Origin: Myxococcus xanthus
Lineage (GTDB): Bacteria; Myxococcota; Myxococcia; Myxococcales; Myxococcaceae
Direction: 5' to 3'
DNA: 64,000 nt
Assembly: GCF_013116825.1 (NCBI RefSeq)
Contig: NZ_JABFNS010000013.1
Location: 1-64,000 of the forward strand
The notes beneath the pieces were generated by a model that worked only from the letters and a program-made list of their open reading frames with translations, did no database searches and was not told the DNA's origin. Below, one piece after another: positions 1 to 8,386 of this stretch. Position numbers and translations under genes: made by a program. How positions within the stretch are numbered: position 1 is the stretch's first letter; each line of letters begins with the position of its first letter.

Positions 1-349
1 GACAGCCCCACAGCAGGGCAACTGGGAGAAGCCCCGTCCAGAGGTTGCCACGCCCACCACGCCGAAATGACCCCATGACACGCTCCAAGGAGCCTGCTCC
101 CGTCCACCGGAAGCGAGGCCCTGGGAACCTAAGCAGCGTGTCCAGCCCCCGGCATTCCCCCCCAGCCCAGGGGCCCTGTCACATGACAGGGGGGCATCCA
201 GGCGAACAGCGCGCCCATGTGCCCCAGCGTGCCGGGGTGTGCGGCAGCGGAATAGGTCTCTCCCCGAACGGTTGGCAGCGCACGCCTTGGCACAGGGGTG
301 GCGGAATCCTTTGGTCCCAGCGCCGCCCACGAATTAAGAGAACCCTTCC
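1..349. other. Upstream region without a recognisable gene
   Basis: No reading frame here has convincing codon bias or recognisable protein similarity; the open frames are low-complexity Pro/Arg/Ser translations. The stretch lies in front of the MoxR gene and probably holds its promoter. The last part before the start codon contains a possible ribosome binding site (AAGAGAA) and a sigma-54-like motif listed separately. It may also include the tail of a gene outside the window, but none is visible. Confidence 0.5.
288..303 (+). promoter_or_regulatory. Possible sigma-54 promoter for the moxR operon
   Basis: The sequence TGGCACAGGGGTGGCG has the GG-N10-GC spacing of a -24/-12 element. The -24 half matches the consensus well and the -12 half has one clear mismatch. 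It lies about 47 bases before the moxR start. Myxobacteria use sigma-54 promoters widely, but this is a visual match only; a single such match in GC-rich DNA can be chance. Confidence 0.3.
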
Positions 350-1378
<1,029 letters not shown>

Positions 1379-1391
1379 CCAGGCCCGCGCC

Positions 1392-2270
1392 ATGCTGCTC
1401 GACGCCCAGACGCTGGCCCGCCTCCAGGGAGTGAAGCTGCGCGCCCGCGCGGTGATGGAGGGCGTGTTGTCCGGCCTCCACAAGAGCCCGCATCAGGGGC
1501 AGAGCGTGGAGTTCGCGGAGCACAAGGAGTACGCCCCCGGCGACGAGCTCCGCCACCTGGACTGGAAGGCCTACGGCAAGTTCGACAAGTACTACGTCAA
1601 GCGCTTCGAGCATGAGACGAACCTGCGCGCCGTCATGGTGGTGGATGCGTCCGCCTCCATGGGCTACCGCAGCGGGGCGCTGAGCAAGCTGGACGTGGCC
1701 ACCACGCTGGCGGGCGCGCTGTGCTACCTGCTGGTGCGCCAGCAGGACGCGGCGGGCCTGGCGCTGATGGCGGGCGGCAAGTGGAAGGACGTGCCGCCGC
1801 GCGCGTCGGCCGGGCACCTCAACGTGCTGCTGGACACGCTGGAGCACACCGAGCCCACCGGCACCACGGACCTGGGCAGCGCGGCGGACCACCTGGCGGA
1901 GGTGCTGCCCCGGCGCTCCAGCGTCATCGTCCTGTCGGACCTGCTGGACGAGAATCAGGACGCCCTGCGCCGCATCCTCGCGCTGCGTCAGCGGAAGAAC
2001 GACGTGTCCGTGTTCCACCTGGTGGACCCGGCGGAGCTGACCTTCCCCTTCGACGACCCCACGCTCTTCATCGACATGGAGGGCCAGGGTCGCATCGAGG
2101 TGAACCCGCGCGAAATCAAGGAGAGCTACCTGGAGGAGTTCAACGCCTTCCTGGCGAACGTGAAGGCCGCGTGCGCCGAGGCGGACGTGGACTACGACCT
2201 GGTGCGCACCGACGACAAGCTGGATGACGTGCTGCTGCGGTACCTGTCGCGGCGCGGGAGGCGCCGGTGA
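1392..2270 (+). CDS. DUF58 domain protein (VWA-like), MoxR partner
   Basis: A 292-residue cytoplasmic protein with the DUF58 hallmark around residues 47-62 ([16 protein letters not shown]) and a VWA-type MIDAS motif DASAS at 85-89. DUF58 proteins are usually encoded beside MoxR ATPases and BatA/BatB membrane proteins and are thought to form part of a metal-dependent assembly or stress-tolerance machine. It begins 13 bases after moxR and its stop overlaps the GTG start of the following VWA gene (GTGA), indicating one operon. The biochemical activity of the family is unproven. Confidence 0.92.
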   Translation: MLLDAQTLARLQGVKLRARAVMEGVLSGLHKSPHQGQSVEFAEHKEYAPGDELRHLDWKAYGKFDKYYVKRFEHETNLRAVMVVDASASMGYRSGALSKLDVATTLAGALCYLLVRQQDAAGLALMAGGKWKDVPPRASAGHLNVLLDTLEHTEPTGTTDLGSAADHLAEVLPRRSSVIVLSDLLDENQDALRRILALRQRKNDVSVFHLVDPAELTFPFDDPTLFIDMEGQGRIEVNPREIKESYLEEFNAFLANVKAACAEADVDYDLVRTDDKLDDVLLRYLSRRGRRR

Positions 2271-4366
2271 CCTTCGGCAACCCGTGGATGCTGCTGGGCG
2301 CGCTGGGCGCCCTCATCCCCCTGCTGGTGCACCTGTTCGACCGGCGCCGCCCCCGGCCGCACCCCTTCGGGCCGCTGGCCTTCGTGATGCGCAGCCAGAA
2401 GCGCACCGCCAGCCGCCTCAAGCTCAAGCGCCTGCTGCTGTACGCGCTGCGCACGCTCATCCTGCTGGCCATCCCCATTGCCCTGGCGCGCCCGGAGCTG
2501 ACGCGTGACGCGGCCGCCGCGCAGGTGGTGAAGGGCCCCGCGGCCACGGCCATCGTCCTGGACGCGTCGCTGTCCATGCGCTGGTCGGACGGCACGCCGC
2601 TCTTCGAGCGCGCCCGCGACGAGGCCCGCGACGCGCTGAAGGACCTGCTGCCCGAAGAGCCCGCCACCGTGCTGGTGTGCACGCAGTCCCCCGCCGCGCC
2701 GCCGCCGCCGGGCTTCGACCGCGGCCGCCTGCGCTCGCTGGTGGACGAAGCGAAGGCCACCCATGGCACCGCGGACCTGTCGCGCTGCCTGGACATGGCG
2801 GCCCGCGCGCTGGAGGAGAACCCCATGCCGGCCAAGCGGCTGGTGCTGGTCTCCGACATGACGGCCGCGGCCTTCCGCCTGGAGGCGCCGCCGCCCACGG
2901 TGAAGGGCCCCACGGGCGCGCCCGTGAAGCCGGAGGTGGTGCTGCGCGACGCGGCCGAGGGCCACGAGGTGCTGAACAACCGCGCCATCGTCGACCTCAA
3001 GGTGGAGCCCGCGCTCCAGGCCGGCCCGCGCACGTTCCAGTTCACCTTCACGGTGCGCAACTTCAGCGCGGAGCCGGTGAAGGACCTGGAGGCCGCGGTG
3101 CGCGTGGGCGAGTCCACGCTGGCCAAGGGCTTCGTGGACATCCCCCCGGGCGGCACGACGCAGAAGACGCTCACCGTGCGCTTCCCGCAGGGCGGCACGG
3201 TGCTGGGGCAGGTGACGCTGGCGCCGGACGCGCTGGTGGAGGATGACCGACGTTCGTTCGTGCTGCCGGTGCCCCGCGCGCTGAAGGCGCTGGTGGTGAA
3301 TGGCTCGCCCCACGCGACGCGCTACCGGGATGAAGCCTTCTTCGTGGACGCGGCCCTCACCGCGCCGGGCTCGCCGGTGGAGGTGGCCACGCGCGACGCG
3401 GAGGTGGGCCTGCGCGAGGACTTCTCCGCCTACGACCTGGTCCTGCTGCTCAACGTGCCCGCGCCGAGCGCCGACGAGGCGCAGAAGCTGGCGGCCTTCG
3501 TGGAGAACGGCGGCGGCCTCTTCATCAGCATGGGCGACCGGGTGAACCCGGACGCGTACAACCAGCGGCTGGGCCCGGTGCTGCCGCGTCCGCTGCGCCT
3601 GGTGCGCACCAGCGCCGAGCGCGACGACCCGGACGCGGACACCCAGAGCGCGCGGCTGGCGCAGGTCTCCGTGGAGCACGTCCTCTTCTCGCCCTTCACG
3701 GGGCAGGCGGAGGAAGGGCTCGTGGGGGCGCGCTTCTACAAGTACATGCTGCTGGAGGCGGACTCCCCGGGCGCTGGCGGCGCCAGTCAGGTGCTGGCCA
3801 CGTATGAGGACGGCGCGCCGGCGGTGGCCGTGGCGCGCAAGGGCAAGGGGCGCGTGGCGCTGCTCACCAGCACGGTGGACCGCGACTGGAGCGACTTCTC
3901 CATCCGCACCTCCTTCCTGCCGCTGATGCAGCGCTTCGCCGCGTACCTCACCGGCTCCCTGGACGAGCGCGAGGAGGTGCGCGTGCGCGTGGGCGAAAGC
4001 GCCACGCTGCGCCCGGAGGGGGCCCAGAAGGTGTCCTCGGTGCGCGCGCCGGACGGCGCCGAGGTCACCGTGAAGGAGCAGCCGGAAGGCGCGCTGGTGG
4101 CCGGGCCGGTGACGGAGCCGGGCGTGTACTCGGTGCTGGGCGCGGACGGGAAGGTGCAGCCGGACCTGTCCTTCGCCGCCGTGCTCGACCCTTCCGAGAG
4201 CGACCTGGGACGTGTACCGACGGACACCCTCACCGCCTACTTCGGAGAGGAGACGGTGAAGGCCTCCACGGGTGACGCGGACAAGCCGACGGTGCCGCTG
4301 TGGACCTGGCTCATCCTGGCCGCGTGCCTGGCGTTCTTCCTTGAAGGCACGCTGCTGCGCAAGTAG
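2267..4366 (+). CDS. BatA-type membrane protein with VWA domain
   Basis: A 699-residue inner-membrane protein. The N terminus has the BatA double anchor: a hydrophobic helix (about 7-22) followed by HLFDRRRPRPHPFG, then a second helix (about 55-75). A MIDAS-like motif (LDASLSM, about residue 97-103) marks a VWA domain. A long periplasmic/cytosolic middle region and a last membrane helix near residues 677-695 complete it. The GTG start overlaps the DUF58 stop by four bases. In Bacteroidetes the Bat operon is linked to aerotolerance. Here the function is inferred only as the membrane partner of the MoxR/DUF58 pair. The middle part resembles glutamine-amidotransferase-like DUF4159/BatA extensions, but this was judged by eye. 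Confidence 0.88.
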   Translation: MTFGNPWMLLGALGALIPLLVHLFDRRRPRPHPFGPLAFVMRSQKRTASRLKLKRLLLYALRTLILLAIPIALARPELTRDAAAAQVVKGPAATAIVLDASLSMRWSDGTPLFERARDEARDALKDLLPEEPATVLVCTQSPAAPPPPGFDRGRLRSLVDEAKATHGTADLSRCLDMAARALEENPMPAKRLVLVSDMTAAAFRLEAPPPTVKGPTGAPVKPEVVLRDAAEGHEVLNNRAIVDLKVEPALQAGPRTFQFTFTVRNFSAEPVKDLEAAVRVGESTLAKGFVDIPPGGTTQKTLTVRFPQGGTVLGQVTLAPDALVEDDRRSFVLPVPRALKALVVNGSPHATRYRDEAFFVDAALTAPGSPVEVATRDAEVGLREDFSAYDLVLLLNVPAPSADEAQKLAAFVENGGGLFISMGDRVNPDAYNQRLGPVLPRPLRLVRTSAERDDPDADTQSARLAQVSVEHVLFSPFTGQAEEGLVGARFYKYMLLEADSPGAGGASQVLATYEDGAPAVAVARKGKGRVALLTSTVDRDWSDFSIRTSFLPLMQRFAAYLTGSLDEREEVRVRVGESATLRPEGAQKVSSVRAPDGAEVTVKEQPEGALVAGPVTEPGVYSVLGADGKVQPDLSFAAVLDPSESDLGRVPTDTLTAYFGEETVKASTGDADKPTVPLWTWLILAACLAFFLEGTLLRK

Positions 4367-4369
4367 CCG

Positions 4370-4771
4370 TCACCAGACCCGGAGCCGGCGCATCACGACG
4401 CCGCCGACGAGGACGGCCGCCGCACCCGCCGCGAGACGTGGAAGGCCCCTCCGCAGCTTGTGCTCGGCCACGTCCACCCGGTCCGCCAGCAGCAACATCA
4501 TCCAGTGCCGCGTCCAGTGGTCCGGGTACTTGTAGGCCAGGCGCCGCAGCATGCCGGAGACGCCCTTGGGGGGCTGGGCCGTGCCGAACACCGGCGGCAT
4601 CTTCCGCGCGGGCTGCCCGTGCTTGAACACCGTCACGTCCGACTGCTGGCGGGACGGCGGGCCCTGCGCGTCTCCGCGCAGCTGGGGTGATTCCTCCCTG
4701 GGGTAGCCAGGGCGATTGCGAGGGTCGGCGTCCACGCCGTACCCGGGGATGTTTCGCGCATTCGGGTTCAT
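4370..4771 (-). CDS. Small protein with C-terminal membrane helix, unknown function
   Basis: A 133-residue protein I do not recognise. The N-terminal half is polar and proline-rich; the last 25 residues form a probable single membrane helix (RLAAGAAAVLVGG) ending in RRLRVW. I chose the ATG at 4771 rather than the upstream in-frame ATG at 4801 because GGAAGGAG lies at ideal distance before it. It follows the broken alcohol dehydrogenase gene on the same strand and was probably co-transcribed with it. It converges with the BatA gene, with only three bases between the two stops. Confidence 0.7.
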   Translation of the reverse strand: MNPNARNIPGYGVDADPRNRPGYPREESPQLRGDAQGPPSRQQSDVTVFKHGQPARKMPPVFGTAQPPKGVSGMLRRLAYKYPDHWTRHWMMLLLADRVDVAEHKLRRGLPRLAAGAAAVLVGGVVMRRLRVW

Positions 4772-4787
4772 GGTGGGCTCCTTCCAC

Positions 4788-5592
4788 TCAGGCGTGGCCA
4801 TGCGGGGAGAGGACGCACTTGATGCAGCCGTCCTGTTTCTTGGAGAAGAGGTCGTACGCCTTCGGCGCGTCCTCCAGGCTGAAGCGGTGGGTGATGATGC
4901 CCTTGGCGTCCACGCGCCCCTGGCGGATGTGCTCCAGCAGGTGCGGCATGTAGCGATTCACGTTGCACTGCCCCAGCCGCAGCGTCTGGTTCTTGTTCAT
5001 CGCCGTGCCGATATCCACCAGGTTCCACGGCGGCCCGTACACGCCCACCACGGAGATGACGCCGCCCTTGCGCTCAACTGGTGCATGCACCAGTTGAGCG
5101 CCGTGGTGGCGCCGGCCTCGGCCATCAGCCCCAGGCCCAGCACCCGCTGCAACATCGAGCCTTCGGCCTCGCAGCCCACCGCCTCGATGCTCACGTCGGC
5201 GCCCCGGCCCTCGGTGGTCTCCTTGATGGCGGTGACGATGTCCACGTTCTTGAAGTTCAACGTCTCCACGTGGGCGAACTTCCGGGCGAAGTCGAGCCGG
5301 TAGTCCTGCATGTCCACCGCGATGACGCGGCCAGCGCCCATCAGCCACGCGCTCTTCATGGCGAAGAGGCCCACGGGGCCCGCGCCGAACACCACCACCG
5401 TGTCCCCTGGCTGGATGCCGCCCATCTCCGCGCCCATGTAGCCCGTGGGGAAGATGTCGCTGAGGAAGAGGACGTCCTCCTCGTCCATGTCCTCCGGAAT
5501 CTTCATGGGCCCCACGTTGGCGAAGGGCACGCGCACGTACTCCTGTCCTTCACCCGAACCCGATAGGGGCCTTCGTAACTGAGTGCGCGCAT
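4788..5592 (-). pseudogene. Zinc-dependent alcohol dehydrogenase, broken (internal deletion and frameshift)
   Basis: Three fragments of one medium-chain zinc alcohol dehydrogenase lie in three frames. The start reads MRALSYEGPYRVRVKD from ATG 5592. Only 16 residues later it joins, out of frame, to EYVRVPFANVGP, so roughly 120-130 residues including the catalytic zinc ligands are missing by comparison with the family. The Rossmann part is intact (VVVFGAGPVGLFAMKSA) up to TTALNWC. Inside the following 32-bp palindrome the frame shifts again to KGGVISVVGVYGPPWN, which runs to the stop. The protein cannot be functional as read. Either the gene is decaying or the assembly is wrong at these points. 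Confidence 0.85.
5070..5101. repeat. Perfect 32-bp palindrome inside the alcohol dehydrogenase pseudogene
   Basis: GCGCTCAACTGGTGCA is followed directly by its exact reverse complement. The left arm (read on the minus strand) is normal coding sequence for ALNWC. The second arm replaces the expected coding sequence and causes the frameshift. This is the signature of template switching at a quasi-palindrome, or of an assembly or sequencing foldback. Confidence 0.9.
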
Positions 5593-5602
5593 GGGTGTAC
5601 CG

Positions 5603-5622
5603 CTCCTTTGTAGGTAAAGGAG
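5603..5622 (-). promoter_or_regulatory. Hairpin that would mask the ribosome binding site of the ADH pseudogene
   Basis: On the minus strand the leader contains CTCCTTT, a six-base loop, then AAAGGAG. The second arm is the Shine-Dalgarno sequence ten bases before the ATG at 5592. Pairing of the two arms would hide it, so translation of the ancestral gene may have been structure-controlled. Confidence 0.45.
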
Positions 5623-5749
5623 TGAGGCCCCCACACAGAGGTGGCAAGCCAGGGCTGGCGCCAGCCTGGACGCTCCCTTGCGCTGGCTGACGACCTCGGC
5701 ACCGGATGGAGCGGGAGCCAGGCCACGTCGAGTGCTGACACCCGCCCAA

Positions 5750-5870
5750 AACCAGTCATGCTGGTAATTTTACACATTCACGAAACTGATTTGCGATTGC
5801 ACGACCTTAAGAAATTCTTGGGATTGAAGAGAAATCTAGTTTCGCTGAAAATCTTGACTTGTTCGTGACG
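5750..5870 (+). promoter_or_regulatory. AT-rich promoter region of the sdp-like operon
   Basis: This stretch is strikingly AT-rich compared with everything around it. A plausible sigma-A type promoter is TTGAAG (5824-5829), a 17-base spacer and GAAAAT (5847-5852), each four of six to consensus. Just upstream lies an 11-base palindrome AAGAAATTCTT (5809-5819), a candidate operator. The region leads into the sdpC-like gene at 5926. The broader gap 5593-5925 holds no gene that I can support. Confidence 0.4.
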
Positions 5871-5925
5871 TTCTCCGGCTTCCGGGGATGTCGCGGACAC
5901 ACCCCCATGTCGTCAGGAGAACACC

Positions 5926-6552
5926 TTGAAGCGCTCCACCCTGAAATTGACCTCGGCCGCAACGGCCCTCATCTCGTTGAGCACCTTCGGCGTGGGCTGC
6001 GGCCCCTCGGACAACGGCGCCGCGGTCCGCGTCGCCCAGAACCCGGCGCAGTCCGGTCAGAGCCTCTTCAAGGGCATGGCCTTTGGCCTGGGCCCGGACG
6101 CCCACCACTTCGATGACATCTGGCAGCGTCCGGAAATCAAGGAGCGGCTGGGCGAAGACACCCTGGCCAAGCGCGAACAGGCCGCCGAGTCCGTCATCGC
6201 CAAGATGGCCCAGTTGGACGCCGCGTTCTTCGAGCGCTTCAACAAGGACCTGCGCAGCGGCAACCACCTGGTCGTCGACCAGCTGCTGACCGACACGCGC
6301 ACCCTGGTGATGTCCGCCGTGAATGAGCTGGCCAAGACCGGCGACCAGGAAGGCGGCGTGGGCATCGGCTCCATGGAGCACGTGCAGGCCGGCCTGACCG
6401 TCTACATCGAAACCGCCGCCGCGGTGATCCTCCTCGTATTCCTCTTCATCACCCAGTTCGACATGACGCCTGTCATGGAGTCCGAGGCCAGCCGGCTCAA
6501 GCGCGATGTGTGGGTGGACATGCTGGTGAAGAAGTTCGCTCCCGCCGAGTAG
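5926..6552 (+). CDS. sdpC: SdpC-like antimicrobial (cannibalism toxin) precursor
   Basis: A 208-residue secreted precursor. A signal peptide occupies about residues 1-25 (charged MKRSTLK, hydrophobic core, ending FGVGC), possibly a lipoprotein signal. The segment LFKGMAFGLGP (47-57) matches the YFRGLLFGQG region of Bacillus subtilis SdpC, as I recall that sequence. Total length (about 203 in B. subtilis) and a C-terminal hydrophobic stretch with an alanine run (154-178) also fit. In B. subtilis this last region is cut out as the 42-residue SDP toxin. Here the two cysteines that form the SDP disulfide are not present in the hydrophobic stretch. The start is TTG 5926, with AGGAG six bases before it. 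The sdpA- and sdpB-like genes downstream strongly support the call. Confidence 0.8.
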   Translation: MKRSTLKLTSAATALISLSTFGVGCGPSDNGAAVRVAQNPAQSGQSLFKGMAFGLGPDAHHFDDIWQRPEIKERLGEDTLAKREQAAESVIAKMAQLDAAFFERFNKDLRSGNHLVVDQLLTDTRTLVMSAVNELAKTGDQEGGVGIGSMEHVQAGLTVYIETAAAVILLVFLFITQFDMTPVMESEASRLKRDVWVDMLVKKFAPAE

Positions 6553-6558
6553 TCCCCT

Positions 6559-6600
6559 GGGGAGCGTCCGCCGCCCTCACCGGTGGGCGCTCCCCTTCTT
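6559..6600 (+). terminator. Hairpin between sdpC and sdpA, probable attenuating terminator
   Basis: GGGGAGCG (6559-6566) pairs with CGCTCCCC (6588-6595). The stem can extend inward by four more pairs using GU wobble, and TTCTT follows. It starts seven bases after the toxin stop codon. It would end or thin out transcription after sdpC, giving more toxin precursor than maturation proteins. Confidence 0.6.
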
Positions 6601-6623
6601 CCCTCCCTTTCACGAGCACGGCT

Positions 6624-7202
6624 GTGACCGCGTCTTCCCACTCCCCCCGAACCTCCTCGCCCCGCCGCCTGGGCCTGCTGGCATTGGGCCTCATCCTCGG
6701 CTGGGCCAGCGTCACGATGTACGCCGTGCACGCGTCGTTGCCCTACAACCCCATCCACCTCCCCTTCGAGAAGCACTTCGACATGAAGCTGATTCTCCCG
6801 GAGGGGTGGGCCTTCTTCACGCGAGACCCACGTGAGGACCGGACGCTGCCCTACCTCCGCACGCCGGAAGGTCAATGGGTCTGGGCGAGCAATGCCCCCA
6901 ACTTCCAGCTCCAGAACGCCTTCGGCATCAACCGTGTCTCGCGAGCCCAGAGCGTGGAGCTGGGCATCTTGACCAGCGAGGCCGCCGCGCTCGAACAGGT
7001 GGCCTGCAGCGAAGCTCCCAGCGCCTGCCTCGAGCGCGCCCCGGTGGCGAAGACGCTCCGCAACAAGAGCCCCCGCCCCACGATGTGCGGTGAGCTGGGG
7101 CTCGTCTTCCAGCGGACCATCCCGTGGGCCTGGAGCCGCACCCATCAGGACAAGCCCATCACTCTCCCCTCGAAGGTCCTGAGGTTGAACGTCGAATGCT
7201 GA
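6624..7202 (+). CDS. sdpA: SdpA-like toxin maturation protein
   Basis: A 192-residue protein with an N-terminal membrane anchor (RRLGLLALGLILGWASVTMY) and a soluble outer domain containing LPEGWAFFTRDPRED and a late cysteine cluster. In B. subtilis SdpA acts with the membrane protein SdpB to mature the SDP toxin from pro-SdpC. The identification rests on family resemblance (small protein, one anchor, PEGWAFFTRDP-type motif) and on its place between SdpC- and SdpB-like genes. The GTG start at 6624 is my choice because the frame upstream overlaps the sdpC gene and hairpin; no good ribosome binding site is seen. Its stop overlaps the next start (ATGCTGA). Confidence 0.78.
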   Translation: MTASSHSPRTSSPRRLGLLALGLILGWASVTMYAVHASLPYNPIHLPFEKHFDMKLILPEGWAFFTRDPREDRTLPYLRTPEGQWVWASNAPNFQLQNAFGINRVSRAQSVELGILTSEAAALEQVACSEAPSACLERAPVAKTLRNKSPRPTMCGELGLVFQRTIPWAWSRTHQDKPITLPSKVLRLNVEC

Positions 7203-8176
7203 CCGAGCTTGGCAACCGCGCGCGCGCCTGGGTGGCGGGGCCTTCTCCGTGGACCAACGTCTACGGCCTGGCGCGAACACTCATCGCGCTGGCGACGGCG
7301 GGCACCCTCGCCTTCAGCCACTCCACGACGATGTTCCATCCCGTCTCGGGCATCTCCAACACGCCTCTCTGCGATGGCCTCCGGGCGGCATCCCTCTTCT
7401 GCGTGCTCCCCGCTGGCTGGCTGGAGGTCGCGCGCTGGACGGCGGTGCTGCTGCTCGTGGTCGTCGCTTCCGGCTGGCGACCGCGCCTCACGGGGCTCGT
7501 GCATTGGTGGGTGGCCGTCAGCCTGCACTGGTCCGCGACGCTGACGGACGGCGGTGACCAGATTGCCGCCATCCTGGCGCTGCTGATGCTGCCCCTGACG
7601 CTGACGGACGACCGGCGCTGGCATTGGAGCGCGCCTTCCGAAGCCGGCCTGAACGACGAGCCGAAGCGGCTCATCGCCCGCTCCGCCTGGGTGATGCTCC
7701 GCCTCCAGGTCGCGGGCATCTACTTCCATGCCTCCGTGGGCAAGTTCAAGGTGGCGGAGTGGGTGGACGGCACCGCGCTGTACTACTGGTTGCTGGACCC
7801 CTTGATTGGCGCCCCCGCCTGGCTGGCTCGCCTGATGCTCCCGGTGCTCAGCAGCCCCGTGGTGGCGCTGCTCACCTGGTCCGTCCTCCTGCTGGAGCTG
7901 GGGCTCGCGATGGGGCCGCTGCTGAGCCCGTCCCTCCGGCGGGTGCTGTTGCCGCTGGGCATCGCCTTCCACCTGGGCATCGCCGTGTTCCACGGGCTCA
8001 TCAGCTTCGTGGCCATCATGTTCGGCGCGCTCATCCTGCTGCTCCGCCCCTACGATGAGGTCTTCCGCTTCGAGCGCCTCCACGCCTGGTTGCGGCAACC
8101 GCGCCGCCAGCCCGCCCCCGCGCCAGCCATGGAGCCGGTGACGGCGCAGGCGGTGCCGACCACCGAAGTCACCTGA
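7196..8176 (+). CDS. sdpB: SdpB-like multispan membrane protein (HTTM family)
   Basis: A 326-residue polytopic membrane protein, nearly the length of B. subtilis SdpB. It has about seven hydrophobic segments and the motif FHASVGKFKVAEWVDGTALYYWL, which is split here as FHASVGK then EWVDGTALYYW. This motif is typical of the HTTM (horizontally transferred transmembrane) family related to gamma-carboxylases. SdpB is required with SdpA to produce active SDP peptide. It starts at ATG 7196, overlapping sdpA by seven bases, so the pair is translationally coupled. No SdpI-type immunity protein or SdpR repressor is encoded next to it in this window. Confidence 0.85.
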   Translation: MLTELGNRARAWVAGPSPWTNVYGLARTLIALATAGTLAFSHSTTMFHPVSGISNTPLCDGLRAASLFCVLPAGWLEVARWTAVLLLVVVASGWRPRLTGLVHWWVAVSLHWSATLTDGGDQIAAILALLMLPLTLTDDRRWHWSAPSEAGLNDEPKRLIARSAWVMLRLQVAGIYFHASVGKFKVAEWVDGTALYYWLLDPLIGAPAWLARLMLPVLSSPVVALLTWSVLLLELGLAMGPLLSPSLRRVLLPLGIAFHLGIAVFHGLISFVAIMFGALILLLRPYDEVFRFERLHAWLRQPRRQPAPAPAMEPVTAQAVPTTEVT

Positions 8177-8190
8177 GAGCGCCCATCGGG

Positions 8191-8221
8191 GCCGCCGTCC
8201 CGGTCCCGCCGGGGCGGCGGC
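8191..8221 (+). terminator. Terminator hairpin after the sdp-like operon
   Basis: GCCGCCGTCCCGG and CCGGGGCGGCGGC form a 13-bp stem (one GU pair) around a five-base loop, 15 bases after the sdpB stop. The tail is only weakly T-rich (CTTCC). Confidence 0.6.
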
Positions 8222-8386
8222 TTCCGCGCCTCGGCGGGCGGATGGCGGGCGCGCGCCTGCTCGCCTGCCGCGGAGCAGGCATGCGGCCCTCCATGGGTCC
8301 ATCGTCGACCCGCGCGGCCTTTCCGCTACGCTGAAGCCCCCTCCCGTCAACGCGGGAGGGCTCACCAGCGGAGGCAGCGGCAGCCC

